A stretch of DNA of 64,000 bases from Bovifimicola ammoniilytica (GCF_025567085.1 NZ_JAOQJN010000001.1:248001-312000); one strand, 5' to 3'. Shown: positions 18,122 through 27,865, counted from the stretch's first letter. The notes: a model not told the origin generated them from the letters alone. Numbers and translations: made by a program.

Positions 18122-19201
18122 ATGGAAGCAAGTTCATACGTATGTCCTAATTGTGGGTCAGTTATGGAATTTAACAGTGAAAAACAGAAAATGGAATGTG
18201 TTCACTGTGGATATGAAGCAACAGTAGAAGAAGTACAGAAATTGTACGAGTCAGTACATAAAGATGATTTTAACAGTGATACTGCAGAATCAAATATGGG
18301 AAATGCAGCTGATAGTGGAGAAAGAAGTGGAGAGTTCAAGGTATACAGATGTCAGGGGTGTGGTGCTGAGATATTGACAGATGAGAATACAGCAGCGACA
18401 TTCTGTACTTTCTGCGGCAGACCGACATTGATGGAAGACAGACTAACCGGTGAGTTATTACCATCGTATGTTATACCATTTAAGATAGATAAGGAGAAAG
18501 CCGAGCATATATATTCTATGTGGGCTAAAAAAGGAATACTTACCCCAACACAGCTTAAAAGTAAGGCAATGATAGAGAAGATTACCGGAATATATGTGCC
18601 ATTCTGGTTATATGACTACAATGCAGATTTGAGAATGACAGCTAATTGTACTAAAGTAAGACATGAGACAAAGGGTGATTATTACTATACTCATACAGAC
18701 CATTTTGTTGTGGATAGGGAAGTTGAAACAGATTACTATAAAATTCCAGCAGATGCGTCAGAGAAGATGCCAGATGATATAATGGATAAATTAGAACCTT
18801 TTACATATAGTAATATGGAAAAATTTGAGATGCCATATTTGTCAGGATATTATGCTGAGAAATATAATTATACAAGTGAACAGATGACACCGCGTATAGA
18901 GAAACGTGTGCGTGAATATATACATAATCTTACTAGAAGCACAATTAAAGGTTATGCGACCGTAAATGTAATTGGTGAACAACCGCGTCTTAAGTGTCTA
19001 CAGGCAAAATATGCATTATTACCTGTGTGGATACTTAATTACACCTATGAGGGTAAAAATTTTATGTTTGCGCTTAACGGACAGACAGGTAAAATTGTTG
19101 CCGACAGACCTATATCTAAGAAGAAAAAATGGAGCTGGTTCGGAGGAATAGTCGTTACTGTCTTTACAACACTAATGCTAATGGGGAGGTTCTTAGGATA
19201 A
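18122..19201 (+). CDS. TFIIB-type zinc-ribbon protein with C-terminal membrane helix
   Basis: A 359-residue protein with two zinc-binding elements: C8-x2-C11 with C26-x2-C29 near the N-terminus, and CQGCGAEI with CTFCGRP near residues 80-100. The middle part is soluble and of unknown fold. The C-terminus is one hydrophobic helix (WFGGIVVTVFTTLMLMGRFLG). Relatives are often annotated as TFIIB-type zinc-ribbon proteins. No catalytic motif is visible and the function is unknown. The stop overlaps the start of the TPM-domain gene, so the two probably act together. Confidence 0.75.
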   Translation: MEASSYVCPNCGSVMEFNSEKQKMECVHCGYEATVEEVQKLYESVHKDDFNSDTAESNMGNAADSGERSGEFKVYRCQGCGAEILTDENTAATFCTFCGRPTLMEDRLTGELLPSYVIPFKIDKEKAEHIYSMWAKKGILTPTQLKSKAMIEKITGIYVPFWLYDYNADLRMTANCTKVRHETKGDYYYTHTDHFVVDREVETDYYKIPADASEKMPDDIMDKLEPFTYSNMEKFEMPYLSGYYAEKYNYTSEQMTPRIEKRVREYIHNLTRSTIKGYATVNVIGEQPRLKCLQAKYALLPVWILNYTYEGKNFMFALNGQTGKIVADRPISKKKKWSWFGGIVVTVFTTLMLMGRFLG

Positions 19202-20211
19202 TGGAAAATATACAGAATAATTTGAAATATAATATGACAAGAATAAGAAGCCTGCTAGCAGTTATTGTATTAGCAATAATGATGATAACTTTAAGTGTTA
19301 ACAGATATACAGTATTAGCAGATAATGATGAAGTTGTTGATGATAATGGCAATGATACGACAGGTGAAGAAAATAGTAATGAAGTAGCTAAAAGTACAGA
19401 GAAGATATATGTGGATGATGCTGCTGAACTGATTCCTGACGGTGAAGAAGTCAAACTTGTAGAGAAATGTAAGAAATTATCAGATAAATGCAAAGTAGAC
19501 ATAGGTTTAGCTACTACAACTAATGCCAAAGGATTAAGTAGTAAAGAATATGCCCAGAAAAGTGTACTTAATAATAATCTAGGATATGAAGATGATGACA
19601 GATTTGATAAATCTGCGGTATTATTTCTTGTTGATTTAGATAATAAAGAGACATATATAGTAACAGAGGGTTTGGGCATATTACTCATTGAAGATGATGA
19701 TATTGAAAATATCCTTGATGATGTATATGCATATATTGATTCAGACTTGAACCTTACAGATTTCTATAAAGTATGTGATGTGTTTTTAGATTCAGTTTCT
19801 GATACAATGCTTGATAATTATGATGATTATGGTTATGATTACATGGATGACTGGGAGAAGTTCGATGGAACATATGAAGAATTTGATAAAAAATATGTGA
19901 ATGTTGAACATGGTCCTTTTTATATTCTAAGAAATCCGATACCATGTCTTATAATAGCACTTATAGTTGCAGGTGTTGCAGTAGCATTTATGTCATATTC
20001 TAATAAAGCGAGAATGACAGTAACAGGAAATACTTATATGGATAAAAATGAATTTAGAATGCACGTATGTAGCGACAGATATATCAATACTACTACTACG
20101 AAGACAAGAATATCTTCGGAAAGCAGTGGTGGAGGTGGTGGATCGCATGGAGGTTCACATAGCAGCGGAAGTGGCGGACACAGTTTCGGTGGAGGCGGAA
20201 GAAGTCTTTAA
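19201..20211 (+). CDS. TPM-domain (YgcG-like) membrane protein
   Basis: A 336-residue envelope protein. A signal/anchor helix is near residues 16-36, then a TPM domain (about residues 68-200; AAELIPDGEEVKLVEKCKKL, YIVTEGLGI). A second transmembrane helix is near residues 247-265, and the tail is Gly/Ser/His-rich with GGGGG and SFGGGGRSL, typical of this family. A longer frame runs from 19129, but GGGGAGG at 19182 and the overlap with the upstream stop (TAATG) favour 19201. TPM domains have been linked to phosphatase or membrane-protein roles; the substrate is unknown. Confidence 0.8.
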   Translation: MENIQNNLKYNMTRIRSLLAVIVLAIMMITLSVNRYTVLADNDEVVDDNGNDTTGEENSNEVAKSTEKIYVDDAAELIPDGEEVKLVEKCKKLSDKCKVDIGLATTTNAKGLSSKEYAQKSVLNNNLGYEDDDRFDKSAVLFLVDLDNKETYIVTEGLGILLIEDDDIENILDDVYAYIDSDLNLTDFYKVCDVFLDSVSDTMLDNYDDYGYDYMDDWEKFDGTYEEFDKKYVNVEHGPFYILRNPIPCLIIALIVAGVAVAFMSYSNKARMTVTGNTYMDKNEFRMHVCSDRYINTTTTKTRISSESSGGGGGSHGGSHSSGSGGHSFGGGGRSL

Positions 20212-20324
20212 AATAAGTTTATCTGCTTTGTGATGGTTTATTTAGTATAAGCCACACAAAGCCTGTTATAAAAAGAGATATTAAATAATATAATTCTGTA
20301 AATCAGAATGGAATGGAGAAAAAA

Positions 20325-20849
20325 ATGGAAAACAAGAACCCGGTAGTAACATTTGAAATGGCAAACGGAGATATAATAAAAGCAGAATTATATCCTGAAA
20401 TTGCACCTAATACAGTTAAGAATTTCGTAAGCCTTATTAATAAAGGTTTTTATGATGGATTAATATTTCATAGAGTAATAAGAGGCTTTATGATACAGGG
20501 AGGTTGCCCTGAGGGAACAGGAATGGGTGGTCCTGGATATTCAATCAAAGGTGAATTTGCGAGAAATGGCTTCGTGAATGAATTAAAGCATGAGCCTGGT
20601 GTACTTTCGATGGCACGCGCAATGTCTCCTAACTCAGCAGGTTCACAGTTCTTTATAATGCATCAGACATCACCACATCTTGATGGAGATTATGCGGCAT
20701 TTGGTAAAGTTACAGAGGGAATGGACGTTGTAAATGCTATAGCTGAAACAGCAACAGATTATATGGACAGACCATTTGAAGATGTAGTAATGAAAAAAGT
20801 AACAGTTGAAACATTCGGTGTTGAATACGAGGAACCTGAGAAATGCTAA
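20325..20849 (+). CDS. Cyclophilin-type peptidyl-prolyl isomerase
   Basis: A 174-residue cytosolic prolyl isomerase that helps protein folding. The cyclophilin core is clear: NFVSLINKGFYDGLIFHRVIRGF with the active-site Arg in FHRV, then IQGGCP, a SMARAMSPNSAGSQFFI segment and FGKVTEGMDVV. An ATG at 20313 is in frame, but GGAG at 20315-20318 is placed for the ATG at 20325. Its 3' end overlaps the HAD gene by a few bases, so they are co-transcribed. Confidence 0.92.
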   Translation: MENKNPVVTFEMANGDIIKAELYPEIAPNTVKNFVSLINKGFYDGLIFHRVIRGFMIQGGCPEGTGMGGPGYSIKGEFARNGFVNELKHEPGVLSMARAMSPNSAGSQFFIMHQTSPHLDGDYAAFGKVTEGMDVVNAIAETATDYMDRPFEDVVMKKVTVETFGVEYEEPEKC

Positions 20850-21517
20850 AAGCAGTAATATTTGATATGGACGGAGTGCTTATAGACAGCGAACCAGTTC
20901 ATTTAGAAGCACATAGAAGATTAATGGAGAAACTTGGACTTCCATTTGATAAACAGTATTATATGCAATTTGTTGGAAGTACGACAGATAATATGTGGAA
21001 GGTTTTGAAGCACGATTATAACATAACACTGTCAAATGACGAATTGATGAAAATGTCAGATGAATTTATTAAAGATATAAACGGAACAGAAGGCTATCCG
21101 GTTATGAAAGGTGCTTCTGATATGATAAAGAGGCTTTCTAAGGCAGGATTAAAACTTGCGATTGCATCATCATCGGGAATGGAAAGAATTAATTATTCGA
21201 TTAATAAACTTGGTGTTGCAGATAAATTTGATGCAATAGTAAGCGGACTTACTGTCAGTCATCCAAAACCTGCACCAGATACATTTCTTGAAGCAGCGAA
21301 TAGACTTGGTGTATCACCGGAGGAATGTGTAGTTGTGGAGGATTCTGTAAATGGAATGAAGGCTGCTAAAAATGCTGATATGGTATGTGTAATGTATGAA
21401 AATACGAGTATGGGAGAACAGAACAGTGAATATGCAGATTACATTCTTCAGAGTTTTGAAGATGTAGACAGTAGTTTTTTCGAAATGGTATATGCACATA
21501 CAGTAGGTGAACCTTGA
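20843..21517 (+). CDS. HAD-superfamily phosphatase (beta-phosphoglucomutase-like)
   Basis: A 224-residue haloacid-dehalogenase hydrolase, subfamily I. Motif 1 DMDGVLIDSE is at the N-terminus, motif 2 ASSSG near residue 113, the motif 3 Lys is in SHPKPAPD, and motif 4 is VVVEDSVNG. The substrate is probably a sugar phosphate or a similar small phosphate, but this is not set by sequence. The TGA stop is followed, in the same reading frame and without an intervening start codon, by a complete GNAT acetyltransferase domain. The gene may therefore be the first half of an interrupted fusion. Confidence 0.88.
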   Translation: MLKAVIFDMDGVLIDSEPVHLEAHRRLMEKLGLPFDKQYYMQFVGSTTDNMWKVLKHDYNITLSNDELMKMSDEFIKDINGTEGYPVMKGASDMIKRLSKAGLKLAIASSSGMERINYSINKLGVADKFDAIVSGLTVSHPKPAPDTFLEAANRLGVSPEECVVVEDSVNGMKAAKNADMVCVMYENTSMGEQNSEYADYILQSFEDVDSSFFEMVYAHTVGEP

Positions 21518-22021
21518 AGAGTATTAGAAACAGAAAGATTATACCTAAGAGAAATAAGTTTAGAAGATTTAGATGCATTATATGAGATATATTCATATGA
21601 TGGAATGACAGATTATATAGAACCATTATACGAGAACCGAGATGAAGAAGAGGAATATACCAGGGCATACATTGACAATATGTATCATTTCTATGGATAC
21701 GGGATATGGGTTGTATGCCTTAAAGACAATGGTAAGATTATCGGCAGGGCAGGTATCAGCAACAGAGAAGTTGATGGAGAAAATAAGTTAGAAATCGGCT
21801 ATATAATCGGTAAACCATACTGGCATCAAGGGTATGCATTTGAGGCTTGCAAGGCTGTCTGTAAGTTTGCAAGGGAAGAAATTATGGTGAACGATATGGT
21901 TGCATTTATTGATGGCAAAAATATAGCTTCGATAAATCTGGCTAAGAAATTAGGTTTTAAATTGGTAGAAATTATAGAATCATCTGAAAAAGTATTTGAG
22001 TATTACAGGAAGATATTGTAA
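21518..22021 (+). CDS. GNAT acetyltransferase domain lacking a start codon, in frame with the HAD gene
   Basis: Codons from 21518 encode a RimJ/RimL-type GNAT acetyltransferase starting RVLETERLYLREIS, the normal N-terminus of the family. KLEIGYIIGKPYWHQGYAFEA (acetyl-CoA loop) and NIASINLAKKLGF follow. The first ATG (21605) would remove the first beta strand, and there is no ATG, GTG or TTG in frame between the upstream TGA and that point. Possible explanations: an ancestral HAD-GNAT fusion broken by a nonsense mutation, readthrough, a sequencing error, or a shortened active protein starting at 21605. Two hairpins follow. Confidence 0.6.
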   Translation, partial: RVLETERLYLREISLEDLDALYEIYSYDGMTDYIEPLYENRDEEEEYTRAYIDNMYHFYGYGIWVVCLKDNGKIIGRAGISNREVDGENKLEIGYIIGKPYWHQGYAFEACKAVCKFAREEIMVNDMVAFIDGKNIASINLAKKLGFKLVEIIESSEKVFEYYRKIL

Positions 22022-22030
22022 TATAAAAAA

Positions 22031-22065
22031 GAAGCTTGACTGTGCGGAGTTCAAGCTTCCTTTTT
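22031..22065 (+). terminator. Intrinsic terminator
   Basis: GAAGCTTGA (22031-22039) pairs with TCAAGCTTC (22051-22059) and is followed by a C and five Ts. It ends the cyclophilin-HAD-GNAT transcript. Confidence 0.8.
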
Positions 22066-22091
22066 ATATGTATAATGTGAGGGAAAGTAAA

Positions 22092-22124
22092 AAACGAGGA
22101 CGTATCATATGAACGTCCTCGTTT
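22092..22124 (+). terminator. 12-bp hairpin, possible second terminator
   Basis: AAACGAGGACGT (22092-22103) pairs perfectly with ACGTCCTCGTTT (22113-22124). The T tract is short, so it may be a bidirectional terminator. The rest of the 387-base gap before the transporter genes shows only the promoter listed next. Confidence 0.5.
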
Positions 22125-22215
22125 CTATGTATAATTATAATGGAAAATATACATTTGTCAACTATAAAATTTGATTTCTTTAAATTGTATAATTTAATAA
22201 ACAAGAAAAATTCTC

Positions 22216-22244
22216 TTGATTTTTATTATTACTAAGTATACAAT
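22216..22244 (+). promoter_or_regulatory. Predicted promoter of the peptide ABC importer operon
   Basis: TTGATT (22216-22221), 17-base spacer, TACAAT (22239-22244). It leaves a leader of about 160 bases before the lipoprotein gene, in which I see no known riboswitch. Confidence 0.5.
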
Positions 22245-22408
22245 GTAGAAGTCTTTTCAGGATTAGGAGATATGGAACACATATAGCTGATATACTGGCA
22301 ATGTGATAAGTACATATTTAAGAAAAATGTTAGAAGAGACTAAAACATTAGGAAATATTCACGTGCATGAGTATTTCTCATGTGTGGATATACCGGAAAG
22401 AGGACAGA

Positions 22409-23917
22409 ATGAAGAAAAAGATTTTAGCAGTCTTATTAACGATTGCGACTTGCACTGCACTTACAGCATGTTTTGGCGGTAGCAAAGGAAGTGGAAAAAC
22501 CTCTCAGGGTGATAATTCAATAGTTGTAGGAATACAGAATGATTTGGATAGTCTTGACCCACATTTAGCAGAGACGGCAGGAACTAGAGAAGTTTTATAC
22601 AACGTATTTGAGGGCTTAGTCAAGCCTGATAAAAATGGTGATTTAGTTCCGGCAGTAGCAAGTGATTACAAAGTTTCTGACGATGGAAAGGTATATACAT
22701 TTACGCTTAGAGAAAATGTGAAATTCCACAATGGTGAAACAGTTACTGCTGAGGACGTTAAATATTCTATAGAACGTAACGCAGGTAAAACAGGTGGAGA
22801 TGTATTAGTAAGTGCATTTGCTAAGATTGACAGCGTAAATATTGTAGATGATTCTACAATTGACGTAGTGTTATCAGAGGCAGATACAGAATTTATAGGT
22901 TATATGACAGTTGCAATAATTCCTAAGGATTATGACTCACAGGCAACAGCACCAATTGGTACAGGCCCATATAAGTTTGTGTCATATACTCCACAGGAGA
23001 ACATTAAATTAGAGAAATTTGCAGACTACTGGCAGTCAGGTGTTCCAACTATTGATAACGTAGAATTCAGAATTGTTCAGAACACAGACTCAGTAATCCT
23101 TGATTTAAAAGCAGGCTCAATAGATGTATATCCATATCTTACAGACAGCCAGGCAACAGAATTATCAGGAACAATGGATATCGTAGATGGTAATTCAAAT
23201 CTTACTCAGGCATTATATTTGAATAATTCTAATGAAATATTCTCTAATAAATTAGTAAGACAGGCTATGTATTATGCAATTGACAGAGAAGAGATTATGT
23301 CGATTGTAGCAGGTGGAAAAGGTACAGCTCTTGGAAGTGCTTTATATAGTGGTTTTGGTAAATACTATGAAGATTTATCAGGTAAATATACAACTGATAT
23401 CGAGAAAGCAAAAGCTTTATTAAAAGAAGCAGGATACGAAAATGGTTTCTCATTTACAATAAAGATTCCATCAAACTATCAGTTCCATGTAAGTACAGGT
23501 GAAGTTATTGTTGAACAGTTAAAGAAAGTTGGAATAGAAGCGAAAATCGAACTTATCGACTGGACAACATGGTTAGAAGATGTATATACAAACAGAAATT
23601 TTGAAGCAACAGTTATCGGTATTGATGCTAAACTTGCACCATCAGATATGATGCTCAGATATAAGTCTGATTATAGCAAGAATTTCTGTAACTATACTAA
23701 CACTGAATATGATGAAGTACTTGCAAAAGCTATGTCAACAACAAATGAGGACGAAAAGGTTGGATATTATCATCAGTTACAGGAGATTTTAGCTGATGAT
23801 GCAGCAGCAATTTACATTATGGATCCACCAACATTAGTTGCATTAAACAATAAACTTCAAGGATTTACATTCTATCCTGTATTTGTACAGGATATGTCAG
23901 TATTAAATTTTAAGTAA
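22409..23917 (+). CDS. ABC importer substrate-binding lipoprotein (peptide/nickel family 5)
   Basis: An extracellular solute-binding lipoprotein of the oligopeptide/dipeptide/nickel family (502 residues). The N-terminus has a lipoprotein signal with the lipobox LTAC and a Gly/Ser linker. The family segment RENVKFHNGETVTAEDVKYS is near residue 100, with a later LYLNNSNEIFSNKLVRQAMYYAIDREEI-type region. The frame is open from 22367, but AGAGGA lies just before the ATG at 22409, which also starts a proper signal peptide. It heads an operon with two permeases and a fused ATPase. The substrate, peptide or otherwise, is not certain. Confidence 0.9.
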   Translation: MKKKILAVLLTIATCTALTACFGGSKGSGKTSQGDNSIVVGIQNDLDSLDPHLAETAGTREVLYNVFEGLVKPDKNGDLVPAVASDYKVSDDGKVYTFTLRENVKFHNGETVTAEDVKYSIERNAGKTGGDVLVSAFAKIDSVNIVDDSTIDVVLSEADTEFIGYMTVAIIPKDYDSQATAPIGTGPYKFVSYTPQENIKLEKFADYWQSGVPTIDNVEFRIVQNTDSVILDLKAGSIDVYPYLTDSQATELSGTMDIVDGNSNLTQALYLNNSNEIFSNKLVRQAMYYAIDREEIMSIVAGGKGTALGSALYSGFGKYYEDLSGKYTTDIEKAKALLKEAGYENGFSFTIKIPSNYQFHVSTGEVIVEQLKKVGIEAKIELIDWTTWLEDVYTNRNFEATVIGIDAKLAPSDMMLRYKSDYSKNFCNYTNTEYDEVLAKAMSTTNEDEKVGYYHQLQEILADDAAAIYIMDPPTLVALNNKLQGFTFYPVFVQDMSVLNFK

Positions 23918-23969
23918 AACTAATTTAGATAAATGAATTAAATTGCAAAGAATCAGAAGGAGGCAATAT

Positions 23970-24908
23970 ATGAAATATATAGTAAAAAAGGCATTAACGT
24001 TAGTTGGTACATTATTATTAGTTTCATTTATTGCCTTTCTTTTATTTCAAATTGTACCGGGTGATCCTGTAACATCAATGCTTGGAACAGAATATAGTGA
24101 GGAACGTGCCGAGAGTCTCAGAGAAGAATTAGGTATAAATAAACCAGTTATAGTCAGATATGTCAACTGGCTTACAGATTTTGTTAAAGGTGATTTTGGA
24201 ATTTCTTACAAATATAAGATGCCTGTTTCGAGATTAATCTCTGATAAGATTCCTGTTACAATGTATCTTGCAGTTATTACACTTATTGTAATAGTAATTA
24301 TTTCTATACCATTAGGTGTGTTTATGGCAAGATTTGGACATAGAAAAGTGTCAAAAATATTTGATATTGTTAACCAGTCCGTAATGGCAGTGCCATCATT
24401 TTTCTTAGGAATTATGATAACTATAATTTTCGGACTTGTACTTAAATGGTTTACACCGGGTAAATATGTAAGTTACCGGGATGATTTTAATGGATTTATT
24501 ATGTATTTAATTCCGGCTGCTTTTGCGGTAGCAATACCTAAGATAGCAATGATGGTAAAATTTCTTAAAAATTCTCTGATAAGAGAAATGGACTCAGACT
24601 ATGTAAGAACAGCTTACAGTAAGGGAGCAGGTGAAAACAGAGTATTATTCTGCCATGTTCTTAGGAATGGTCTGATGCCCGCTATTACTCTTTTAGGTAT
24701 GATTATTGCAGAAATAATGGCAGGAAGTATCGTGGTAGAACAGGTATTTAACCTGCCGGGATTATCGGCAATTCTTGTAAGTTCGGTATCAACAAGAGAT
24801 TATCCGGTGGTTCAGGCAATCGTAGTATATATTGCATTTGTGGTAATTATTACTAATTGTATCGTAGATATTTTGTATCATATTATTGATCCAAGAGTAA
24901 AGAATTAG
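23970..24908 (+). CDS. ABC importer permease (DppB/OppB-like)
   Basis: The first inner-membrane permease of the importer, 312 residues and about six helices. It has the N-terminal FQIVPGDPVTSMLG signature of DppB/OppB proteins. The EAA-type cytoplasmic loop is DSDYVRTAYSKGAGENRVLFCHVLRNGLMP. AAGGAGG lies seven bases before the ATG at 23970; the upstream reading from 23943 is unlikely. The gene follows the binding protein by about 50 bases, and the second permease starts 26 bases after its stop. Confidence 0.92.
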   Translation: MKYIVKKALTLVGTLLLVSFIAFLLFQIVPGDPVTSMLGTEYSEERAESLREELGINKPVIVRYVNWLTDFVKGDFGISYKYKMPVSRLISDKIPVTMYLAVITLIVIVIISIPLGVFMARFGHRKVSKIFDIVNQSVMAVPSFFLGIMITIIFGLVLKWFTPGKYVSYRDDFNGFIMYLIPAAFAVAIPKIAMMVKFLKNSLIREMDSDYVRTAYSKGAGENRVLFCHVLRNGLMPAITLLGMIIAEIMAGSIVVEQVFNLPGLSAILVSSVSTRDYPVVQAIVVYIAFVVIITNCIVDILYHIIDPRVKN

Positions 24909-24934
24909 AGCAATGCCTGCGGAATGGAGATAGG

Positions 24935-25732
24935 ATGAAAGTTAAGAAGAATTTCAGTCTGAAATTAGGACTTTTTATAATGATTATTTTATTGTTGATG
25001 ATAATTGTTAATTTTTTTTATCAGCCATATTCATCTAATGCAATGGACGGCAATATGAAGTTTAGTGCACCATCAGCCAAGCACATTATGGGAACGGATA
25101 ACTATGGAAGAGACATCTATGTGCGAACGGTAGAGGGTATGAAAGTTACATTTATAGTAGCTATTGCAACTGTGGCTATAGGACTATTCTTTGGAATAAT
25201 TATCGGTGCATTTACAGGCTATTATGGTGGAATTATCGATGAGGTTCTTATGAGATTAAATGATGCACTGGCTTCATTTCCTAGTATATTGCTTGCGTTG
25301 ATATTTGTAAGTATCTTAGGAAGTGGCAAATATAAGATAATTATTTCACTTGGAATAATATTTATTCCGAGTTTTGCCAGAATTGTAAGAAGTGAATTTA
25401 TCAAATTAAAGCATATGGATTATGTTAAAAGTGCAAGACTTATGAAAGCGTCAGATTTGAGGGTTATGTTTGTTCATATGCTTCCAAATGCAATTCCTAC
25501 AATAATAACATCAGTGGCAATCGGTTTTAATAATGCTGTTTTGGCAGAATCTAGCATGAGCTTCTTAGGAATAGGTGTGCAGCCACCGAATGCCAGCCTG
25601 GGTCGTATGCTTTCAGAGGCAAAAGGCTATATATTCTCAGCACCATGGGCATCAATCTTTCCAGGATTAATGATAATATTATTGATATTATCGTTTGTAT
25701 TGATAAGCGAAGGTGTTAGTGAACTGAAGTAA
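24935..25732 (+). CDS. ABC importer permease (DppC/OppC-like)
   Basis: The second permease of the importer, 265 residues. It opens with a transmembrane helix and the conserved HIMGTDNYGRDIYVR segment of DppC/OppC proteins. The EAA loop is MDYVKSARLMKASDLRVMFVHMLPNAIPT. About five to six helices are visible. It ends shortly before the fused ATPase gene. It pairs with the DppB-like protein to form the channel. Confidence 0.92.
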   Translation: MKVKKNFSLKLGLFIMIILLLMIIVNFFYQPYSSNAMDGNMKFSAPSAKHIMGTDNYGRDIYVRTVEGMKVTFIVAIATVAIGLFFGIIIGAFTGYYGGIIDEVLMRLNDALASFPSILLALIFVSILGSGKYKIIISLGIIFIPSFARIVRSEFIKLKHMDYVKSARLMKASDLRVMFVHMLPNAIPTIITSVAIGFNNAVLAESSMSFLGIGVQPPNASLGRMLSEAKGYIFSAPWASIFPGLMIILLILSFVLISEGVSELK

Positions 25733-25770
25733 GTTGAAGCAGATTATAGTGCATAGAAATGAGGAAATGT

Positions 25771-27201
25771 ATGTTAAAGGTTGAAAATCTTACAGTGTCA
25801 TTTAATGATGATATAGGAAATGGCATAATCGTGGATAATTTTTCTTTTGAACTGAATAAAGGTGAAATTCTGGCGTTAGTAGGTGAATCTGGTTCGGGAA
25901 AATCTATGACAGCATTAAGCATAATCGGACTTCTTAAGAAAAATGCTGTGGTAGGCGGGGTGATTGACTTAGATGGAACCAATCTGTTAGAGCTTACTAA
26001 AAAAGAAAGAAGAAGCTATATGGGTGACGATATAGCAATGATTTTCCAGGAGCCAATGACTTCGCTAAATCCTGTTATGCGTGTGGGAAAACAGGTTGAA
26101 GAGATGATTAAGCTTCATATTGATGCATTTGACAAAAGACCTTCTAAAAAGGAAATGAAGGATAAGGTTATTGAAATGTTTGAGAAAGTAGATTTGCCTG
26201 AACCTGAGAAAATCTATAGAAAATATCCTCATGAGCTGTCAGGTGGTATGAGACAGCGTGTAATGATAGCAATGGCAACCGTCTGTAATCCAAAGATATT
26301 AATTGCCGATGAACCAACTACTGCATTAGATGTACAGACCCAGGAACAGATATTAGATTTATTAAAAAAAATAAGTAAAGAGAATAACATATCAATTCTT
26401 ATGATTACACATGATTTGAATGTAGTGGCAGATATGGCGGATAGAATAATTGTAATGAATGGTGGCAAAAAAGTAGAAGAAGGCGAAACAAAGCAGGTTC
26501 TTACACAACCGAAAGAAGAATATACGAAGAAACTTATTGCATCAATTCCAAGAGGCAAAAAAGAACCGGAAGAGAAGAGCAGAGAGACTATTGTAGAAGT
26601 TAAAGATTTAAGCATTTATTATAAAGAGGGTTCTAAGAAACACTATGTAATAAATAATTTGAATTTCCAGATTCATAAAGGAGAAATTTTAGGGCTTGTG
26701 GGAAGAAGTGGACTTGGTAAAACTACAATTTCTAAGACTTTATTAGGGATTCATAAACAATATACAGGTGAAGTGATTAATAAGGCAACGTATAGCCAGA
26801 TGGTATTTCAGGATCCGTTTAGTTCACTTAATCCATCTAAGACAATAGGCTGGATATTAGAAGAACCATTAAAGGTAAGAGAACATATGGAACGCGATAA
26901 ACGTAAAGAAACGGTAGAAGAAATGCTTGTCAAAGTTGGGCTGGGTAAAGAGCTTGCCAGACGTAAACCGGCGGAATTAAGTGGAGGTCAGAGACAGAGA
27001 GTAAGTATTGCACTTGCACTTATCGGTGGAGCAGACTTCATAATTGCTGATGAACCTGTATCGGCTCTTGATGTTACGATTCAGGCACAAATACTTGAAT
27101 TATTACTTTCACTTCAAAAAGAATTTGGATTGTCAATGTTATTCATTTCACATGATATACACGTAATAGATAAAATGTGTGACAGAATAATTAATATATA
27201 G
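25771..27201 (+). CDS. Fused ABC importer ATPase (DppD-DppF type)
   Basis: A cytosolic protein of about 476 residues with two complete nucleotide-binding domains in tandem. Domain 1 has Walker A GESGSGKS (residues 38-45), signature LSGGMRQR and Walker B ILIADEPT. Domain 2, from about residue 270, has Walker A GRSGLGKT, signature LSGGQRQR and FIIADEPV. Most peptide importers encode these as two proteins, so this is a fusion. The C-terminus stops soon after the H-loop of domain 2 (LFISHD) and lacks the usual oligopeptide C-terminal extension there. The start at 25771 is preferred over 25759 because AGGA lies just upstream. Confidence 0.9.
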   Translation: MLKVENLTVSFNDDIGNGIIVDNFSFELNKGEILALVGESGSGKSMTALSIIGLLKKNAVVGGVIDLDGTNLLELTKKERRSYMGDDIAMIFQEPMTSLNPVMRVGKQVEEMIKLHIDAFDKRPSKKEMKDKVIEMFEKVDLPEPEKIYRKYPHELSGGMRQRVMIAMATVCNPKILIADEPTTALDVQTQEQILDLLKKISKENNISILMITHDLNVVADMADRIIVMNGGKKVEEGETKQVLTQPKEEYTKKLIASIPRGKKEPEEKSRETIVEVKDLSIYYKEGSKKHYVINNLNFQIHKGEILGLVGRSGLGKTTISKTLLGIHKQYTGEVINKATYSQMVFQDPFSSLNPSKTIGWILEEPLKVREHMERDKRKETVEEMLVKVGLGKELARRKPAELSGGQRQRVSIALALIGGADFIIADEPVSALDVTIQAQILELLLSLQKEFGLSMLFISHDIHVIDKMCDRIINI

Positions 27202-27448
27202 TGTGAAAATAAACTATAAAAATCAGGGTTAAGAAAAGACATATTTGTTCCGATAATTAGAATATATATAGAATAGAAGTATTTGGTTACAGTTTGAGAA
27301 TTTAGTGAAAGCATATTAATGTATAAATTTAATTTCATTATATTTTATTTAGTAAGTAATACATATAAATGTATAAATTAGTAAAGATTGAAATATATTG
27401 AATAGTGTATATTTAAAAAAAATCTGGTACAGGCAAGAGGTGTTTAAA

Positions 27449-27865
27449 ATGAGTTCAGCAATAAATATGAATTACGGATATTTGCAAGGCTATAATAATT
27501 CATTGAATATGAATCAGAATGTACGCCAGGATAGCGACGGACTTGTTATAAAGAAGAATAGTAATAGTACAAATGAGATTTCGAATAATACATCTTCAGA
27601 TACTGTATTAAATAAATCTGATGAAGAAAATCAGAAATATAGCACTAATGATAATAAACTTTTGACATCAGACAGGGTGATTGAATTGGCAGTCACTAAA
27701 GATATGAATAAGGATAAGTCATTAATTGGCAGTGAAAGCAATCTTGAAACTCTTGATGTTAAAAAAGCTATATCGGATATGCAGCGTGATAAGATAATTA
27801 TGGAATATCAGACATTTATAAGTAATCCTGCTACAGATGATGGTTTTGTTAAGAAAATCAGATAG
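27449..27865 (+). CDS. Hypothetical polar protein
   Basis: A predicted 138-residue protein, Asn/Ser/Lys/Asp-rich, without signal peptide or membrane helix. I do not recognise it. The first 70 residues look disordered; the C-terminal part (DVKKAISDMQRDKIIMEYQTFI) is helical. AGAGGTG precedes the ATG at 27449; the frame is also open from 27398, with no good ribosome site. It lies alone between the importer operon and tRNA-Gln. Confidence 0.55.
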   Translation: MSSAINMNYGYLQGYNNSLNMNQNVRQDSDGLVIKKNSNSTNEISNNTSSDTVLNKSDEENQKYSTNDNKLLTSDRVIELAVTKDMNKDKSLIGSESNLETLDVKKAISDMQRDKIIMEYQTFISNPATDDGFVKKIR

